From an uncultured Clostridia bacterium (GTDB taxonomy: Bacteria; Bacillota; Clostridia; Christensenellales; CAG-1252), in assembly GCA_946626795.1 (NCBI GenBank), contig CAMOUZ010000034.1, positions 1-10,225 on the forward strand: a stretch of 10,225 bases of DNA. The letters are read 5' to 3'. Below are positions 7,505-10,225 of the stretch, piece by piece; within the stretch, counting starts at the first letter, position 1; each line of letters opens with the position of its first letter. The notes beneath the pieces are model-generated. The model was not told where the DNA came from. It did no database searches and worked only from the letters and a program-made list of their open reading frames with translations. The position numbers and the translations under genes are program-made.

Positions 7505-8545
7505 ATGGAAGAAAAAACGAGAACAATAGGTGAGCCCCTGGATGAAAAGAGGCTCGAAGAGAAGAGAAAAGCTCTCGAACAAGCGATCCAACAGATCGAG
7601 AAAGCCCATGGTAAAGGTTCGATTATGCGTCTCGGCGACGGCTATAACGTGAAAGTGGACGTTATTCCGACGGGTTGCCTTGCCTTGGATTACGCCCTCG
7701 GGATCGGCGGACTTCCGCGTGGTAGGATCGTAGAGATCTACGGACCGGAATCCAGCGGTAAAACAACGGTTTCTTTGCACGTAGTGGCGGAGGCGCAGAA
7801 GCTCGGCGGAACGGCGGCTTTCATCGACGCGGAGCATGCGCTCGATCCGGAGTACGCAAAGAAGCTCGGTGTCAATACCGAAGATCTTTATATTTCTCAG
7901 CCGGATAACGGAGAGCAGGCCCTTGATATCGCCGATTATTTGGTGCGCAGTAACGCCGTGGATATCGTGGTCATCGATAGTGTGGCGGCGCTCACGCCCA
8001 AGGCGGAGATAGAGGGGGATATGGAACAGCTTACGGTCGGTTCGCAGGCGCGTTTAATGTCTAAGGCGCTCCGTAAATTGACCGCTGTCATCAATAAGAG
8101 CAAGACCTGCGTCATTTTCATCAACCAACTTCGCGAAAAAGTGGGCGTTATGTTCGGAAATCCCGAGACGACTCCGGGCGGAAAGGCGTTGAAATTCTAT
8201 TCCAGCATCCGTCTCGACGTTCGTAAAAAAGACGTGTTGAAAGACGGCGGCATCGCGGTCGGAAATAAAACGACGGTAAAAGTCGTGAAGAATAAGCTTG
8301 CGCCTCCTTTCAGAACGGCGGAGTTCGAGATCATTTTCGGACAAGGCATTTCCAAAGAAGGCAGTTTGATCGATCTCGCTATCGATCTCGGCGTTTTCGT
8401 CAAGAGCGGATCTTGGATCAGTTATAAAGACGAGAAGATCGGACAAGGCAGAGATAAGGTGATCGCACTCTTAAAAGGCGATCCCGAGCTCTATGCGGAG
8501 GTGGAGAAAGCCGTCCGTGAAAAGCTGGAAACAGCTACAAAATAA
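7505..8545 (+). CDS. recA: Recombinase RecA
   Basis: A 346-residue RecA that forms filaments on single-stranded DNA, exchanges homologous strands and stimulates LexA self-cleavage in cells that have LexA. Walker A is GPESSGKT (80-87, Lys86), the catalytic glutamate is Glu110 in IDAEHALDP, Walker B ends at Asp158 (VVIDSVAAL), and the L2 region FINQLREKVGVMFGNPETTPGG (about 205-226) is standard. The N-terminal helix (about 14-44, ending HGKGSIMRLG) is preceded by about a dozen residues more than in many RecAs. The L1 loop (170-180) reads EGDMEQLTVGS where most bacteria have EGEMGDSHVGL, a real departure. The C-terminus ends KLETATK without the strongly acidic tail of E. coli RecA. AGGAG (7494-7498) lies six bases before the ATG. 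The 53-base upstream gap shows no promoter or LexA box I would defend. Confidence 0.97.
   Translation: MEEKTRTIGEPLDEKRLEEKRKALEQAIQQIEKAHGKGSIMRLGDGYNVKVDVIPTGCLALDYALGIGGLPRGRIVEIYGPESSGKTTVSLHVVAEAQKLGGTAAFIDAEHALDPEYAKKLGVNTEDLYISQPDNGEQALDIADYLVRSNAVDIVVIDSVAALTPKAEIEGDMEQLTVGSQARLMSKALRKLTAVINKSKTCVIFINQLREKVGVMFGNPETTPGGKALKFYSSIRLDVRKKDVLKDGGIAVGNKTTVKVVKNKLAPPFRTAEFEIIFGQGISKEGSLIDLAIDLGVFVKSGSWISYKDEKIGQGRDKVIALLKGDPELYAEVEKAVREKLETATK
8523..8536 (+). other. Small GNRA-tetraloop hairpin in the recA 3' end
   Basis: AGCTG (8523-8527) pairs perfectly with CAGCT (8532-8536) around a GAAA loop, a very stable tetraloop type. It lies in the last codons of recA, seven bases before the TAA stop codon. 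The stem is only five pairs and no U-run follows, so it is not a terminator. It could protect the recA end from exonucleases or be chance. Confidence 0.35.
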
Positions 8546-8557
8546 TATAGTCATTAT

Positions 8558-8572
8558 CGGCAAATCCTGCCG
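8558..8572 (+). terminator. Weak hairpin between recA and rny, possible leaky terminator or processing site
   Basis: CGGCA (8558-8562) and TGCCG (8568-8572) form a perfect five-pair GC-rich stem with an AATCC loop in the 57-base gap. The tract after it, TTAATAATAAATTTT (8573-8587), is AT-rich but not a clean T-run, so termination would be partial at best. It is the only stem in the gap and stands 16 bases before the rny ribosome binding site AGGAGG (8589-8594). It might separate recA from rny expression or mark an RNA cleavage site. Confidence 0.35.
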
Positions 8573-8602
8573 TTAATAATAAATTTTCAGGAGGAACAAA
8601 GA

Positions 8603-10192
8603 ATGAAAAATCAAATTTTTCTCGGCGTTTCTTCCGCAGGTATAGGCGCAATATTCGCTGTGGTCGGCTTGATCGTCGGCGCAGTGCTCGGATTTGTACT
8701 ATATAAGTTGTTTGTCGAAAAGAAACTTGGCAATGCAAAAGCGGAAGCAACAAGAATATTGGAAGAAAGCAGACAAGAAGCGAAGTCGATGCGTAAAGAA
8801 GCATTGATCGAGGCGCGAGAGGAGCAACACAGAATGCGCTCCGAAACGGACAAAGAGGTCCGTGAAAGGCGCGCGGAAGTCCAGCGCTTGGAACAACGCG
8901 TCGCTTCGAGAGAAGAGGCGATCACCCGTAAGGAAGATACGCTTGACAGAAGACTGAGCGAAGTTGAGAATGCGAAGCAAGCGCTTAACGTTCGAGAGTC
9001 CGAGATCGAAAGAAAGGAGAATGAAGTCGCCGAATCGCACAATAAGATGATCGTCGAGCTCGAAAGGGTTTCGGGGATGAGTCGCGAAGAGGCGAAAAAA
9101 GTCCTTCTTGACGACATGCTCGAAGACGCGAAAAAAGACGCCGTTGCGATGGCGAAGGAGATCGAATCCAATGCAAAGGAGGGCGCGCAGTCCAAAGCGA
9201 GAGAGATCGTGGCGCTTGCCGTTCAGCGTTGCGCTACGGATCATGCCTCCGAGATCGCCGTCTCCGTCGTCCCACTTCCCAGCGATGAGATGAAGGGTAG
9301 GATTATCGGCAGAGTGGGCAGAAATATCCGTTCTTTCGAGAATGCGACGGGCGTTGACGTCATCATCGACGATACGCCGGATGTCGTAACGATATCCGCC
9401 TTTGATCCTGTCAGAAGAGAGATCGGTCGCGTCGCGCTCGAAAGATTGATGAGCGACGGAAGAATTCATCCTGCGCGCATCGAAGAGACTGTCGAGAAGG
9501 TGAAAAATGAGATCGAGAACCAGATGAAAGACGCAGGCGAAGAAGCGGCTTTCGACGTCGCGGTCTATGGACTCCATCCCGAGCTTGTGAAGATACTCGG
9601 CAGGCTGAAATTCAGGACGAGCTACGGACAAAACGTCCTTAAACATTCGATCGAAGTGTCTCACCTCGCCGGGATGATCGCCGCGGAAATCGGCGCGGAT
9701 GTGAAGATCGCCAAGAGGGCGGGACTTCTCCACGATATCGGTAAGGCGGTCGATCATGAGATCGAGGGTACGCACGTCGCGATCGGCGTGGAGCTTGCAA
9801 AGAAATTTAAGGAAAGCGAAGCCGTTATTCACGCCATTGAAGCGCACCACGGCGATGTGGAAGCGAAGACGGTGGAAGCTGTTATCGTTCAAGCCGCAGA
9901 TGCGATCAGCGGGGCGAGACCCGGCGCAAGAAGAGAGTCTCTCGAAAACTATGTCAAGAGACTTGAAAATATCGAGAAGATCGCCAATTCCTTCGATGGT
10001 GTTGAGCAGTCTTTTGCGATACAGGCAGGCAGGGAGATCCGCGTTATGGTCAAACCCGAGAAGGTGGATGATACCAAGACTTATTTCATCGCAAAAGAAA
10101 TCGCGAAGACCCTTGAAAACGAGTTGGAATATCCCGGACAGATCAAGGTCAGCGTGATTCGCGAGTTGAGGAGCGTAGAATACGCGAAATAA
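8603..10192 (+). CDS. rny: Ribonuclease Y
   Basis: A 529-residue membrane-anchored endoribonuclease that starts mRNA decay in Firmicutes, where it replaces RNase E as the degradosome core. The order matches the family: an N-terminal membrane segment (about 12-37), a long charged coiled coil (about 40-210, alternating Glu/Arg/Lys), a KH domain with GRIIGRVGRNIRSFE (232-246), and an HD domain (about 340-440) with His347, the catalytic pair His377-Asp378 in LLHDIGK, HH at 415-416 and AADAISGARPGARR (431-444). The end, VSVIRELRSVEYAK, is the usual RNase Y C-terminus, so the protein is complete. The KH loop has Val where GREGRN is usual. AGGAGG (8589-8594) sits eight bases before the ATG. In Bacillus rny (ymdA) also lies just downstream of recA. 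It could be transcribed with recA or separately, given the hairpin between them. Confidence 0.97.
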   Translation: MKNQIFLGVSSAGIGAIFAVVGLIVGAVLGFVLYKLFVEKKLGNAKAEATRILEESRQEAKSMRKEALIEAREEQHRMRSETDKEVRERRAEVQRLEQRVASREEAITRKEDTLDRRLSEVENAKQALNVRESEIERKENEVAESHNKMIVELERVSGMSREEAKKVLLDDMLEDAKKDAVAMAKEIESNAKEGAQSKAREIVALAVQRCATDHASEIAVSVVPLPSDEMKGRIIGRVGRNIRSFENATGVDVIIDDTPDVVTISAFDPVRREIGRVALERLMSDGRIHPARIEETVEKVKNEIENQMKDAGEEAAFDVAVYGLHPELVKILGRLKFRTSYGQNVLKHSIEVSHLAGMIAAEIGADVKIAKRAGLLHDIGKAVDHEIEGTHVAIGVELAKKFKESEAVIHAIEAHHGDVEAKTVEAVIVQAADAISGARPGARRESLENYVKRLENIEKIANSFDGVEQSFAIQAGREIRVMVKPEKVDDTKTYFIAKEIAKTLENELEYPGQIKVSVIRELRSVEYAK

Positions 10193-10211
10193 TGAGAGAA
10201 ACAGCCGAATA

Positions 10212-10225
10212 GGTCTTTCAAGACT
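10212..10225 (+). other. Short inverted repeat at the right edge
   Basis: GTCT (10213-10216) pairs with AGAC (10221-10224) around TTCA, with a flanking G-T wobble (10212/10225). It begins 20 bases after the rny stop and is cut by the window edge, so it may be the top of a terminator stem. Five pairs are too few to be sure. Confidence 0.2.

Noticed and set aside
8699..9892. Long open frame (397 codons) on the minus strand opposite rny
   Set aside because: Antisense shadow of RNase Y; Arg/Phe/Asp-rich low-complexity translation and no homology that I recognise.
1741..10192. The cluster as a whole considered as a novel system
   Set aside because: Every gene has a clear housekeeping family and the order is the known recA-region synteny of Firmicutes; no unexplained gene sits among them.
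10192..10212. Six-codon frame MRETAE overlapping the rny stop as TAATG
   Set aside because: Too short to support as a gene, and it has no good ribosome binding site; chance overlap.

Overview
The window reads as a chromosomal housekeeping block from a Firmicutes/Clostridia-type bacterium, probably an uncultured lineage. The gene order (polysaccharide deacetylase, M16 peptidase, FtsK/SpoIIIE, pgsA, cinA, recA, rny) matches the classical Bacillus/Clostridium neighbourhood around recA. RNase Y, strong AGGAGG-type ribosome binding sites and a consensus SigA promoter agree with that. I saw no insertion sequence, tRNA, rRNA, CRISPR array, prophage gene or other sign of recent transfer.

Layout: positions 1-389 hold the 5' part of a minus-strand polysaccharide deacetylase-like gene that runs off the left edge. 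Positions 390-477 form a short divergent promoter region. From 478 to 10192 six further genes follow the M16 peptidase on the plus strand: ftsK/spoIIIE, rimO, pgsA, a short cinA-like gene, recA and rny. The first five plus-strand genes are packed as one translational unit: a 9-base gap, two ATGA overlaps of 4 bases and one overlap of 11 bases. The two larger gaps (53 and 57 bases) lie on either side of recA. The second of these contains a small hairpin, so it may be a partial boundary. No gene-free stretch exceeds 100 bases.

The genes cover chromosome translocation at division or sporulation (FtsK/SpoIIIE), ribosomal protein S12 methylthiolation (RimO), anionic phospholipid synthesis (PgsA), pyridine nucleotide salvage (CinA/PncC domain), recombination (RecA) and mRNA decay (RNase Y). 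The linkage is conserved between genomes rather than a single pathway.

I found no convincing undescribed system. The points that merit a second look are: a near-consensus promoter placed so that the M16 mRNA would begin exactly at its ATG with no Shine-Dalgarno site; a CinA reduced to its KH-like and amidase domains; a RecA whose L1 DNA-binding loop departs from the usual sequence; a deacetylase with Asn where the catalytic Asp is expected; a very long acidic/proline-rich linker in FtsK; and an altered GxxG loop in the RNase Y KH domain.
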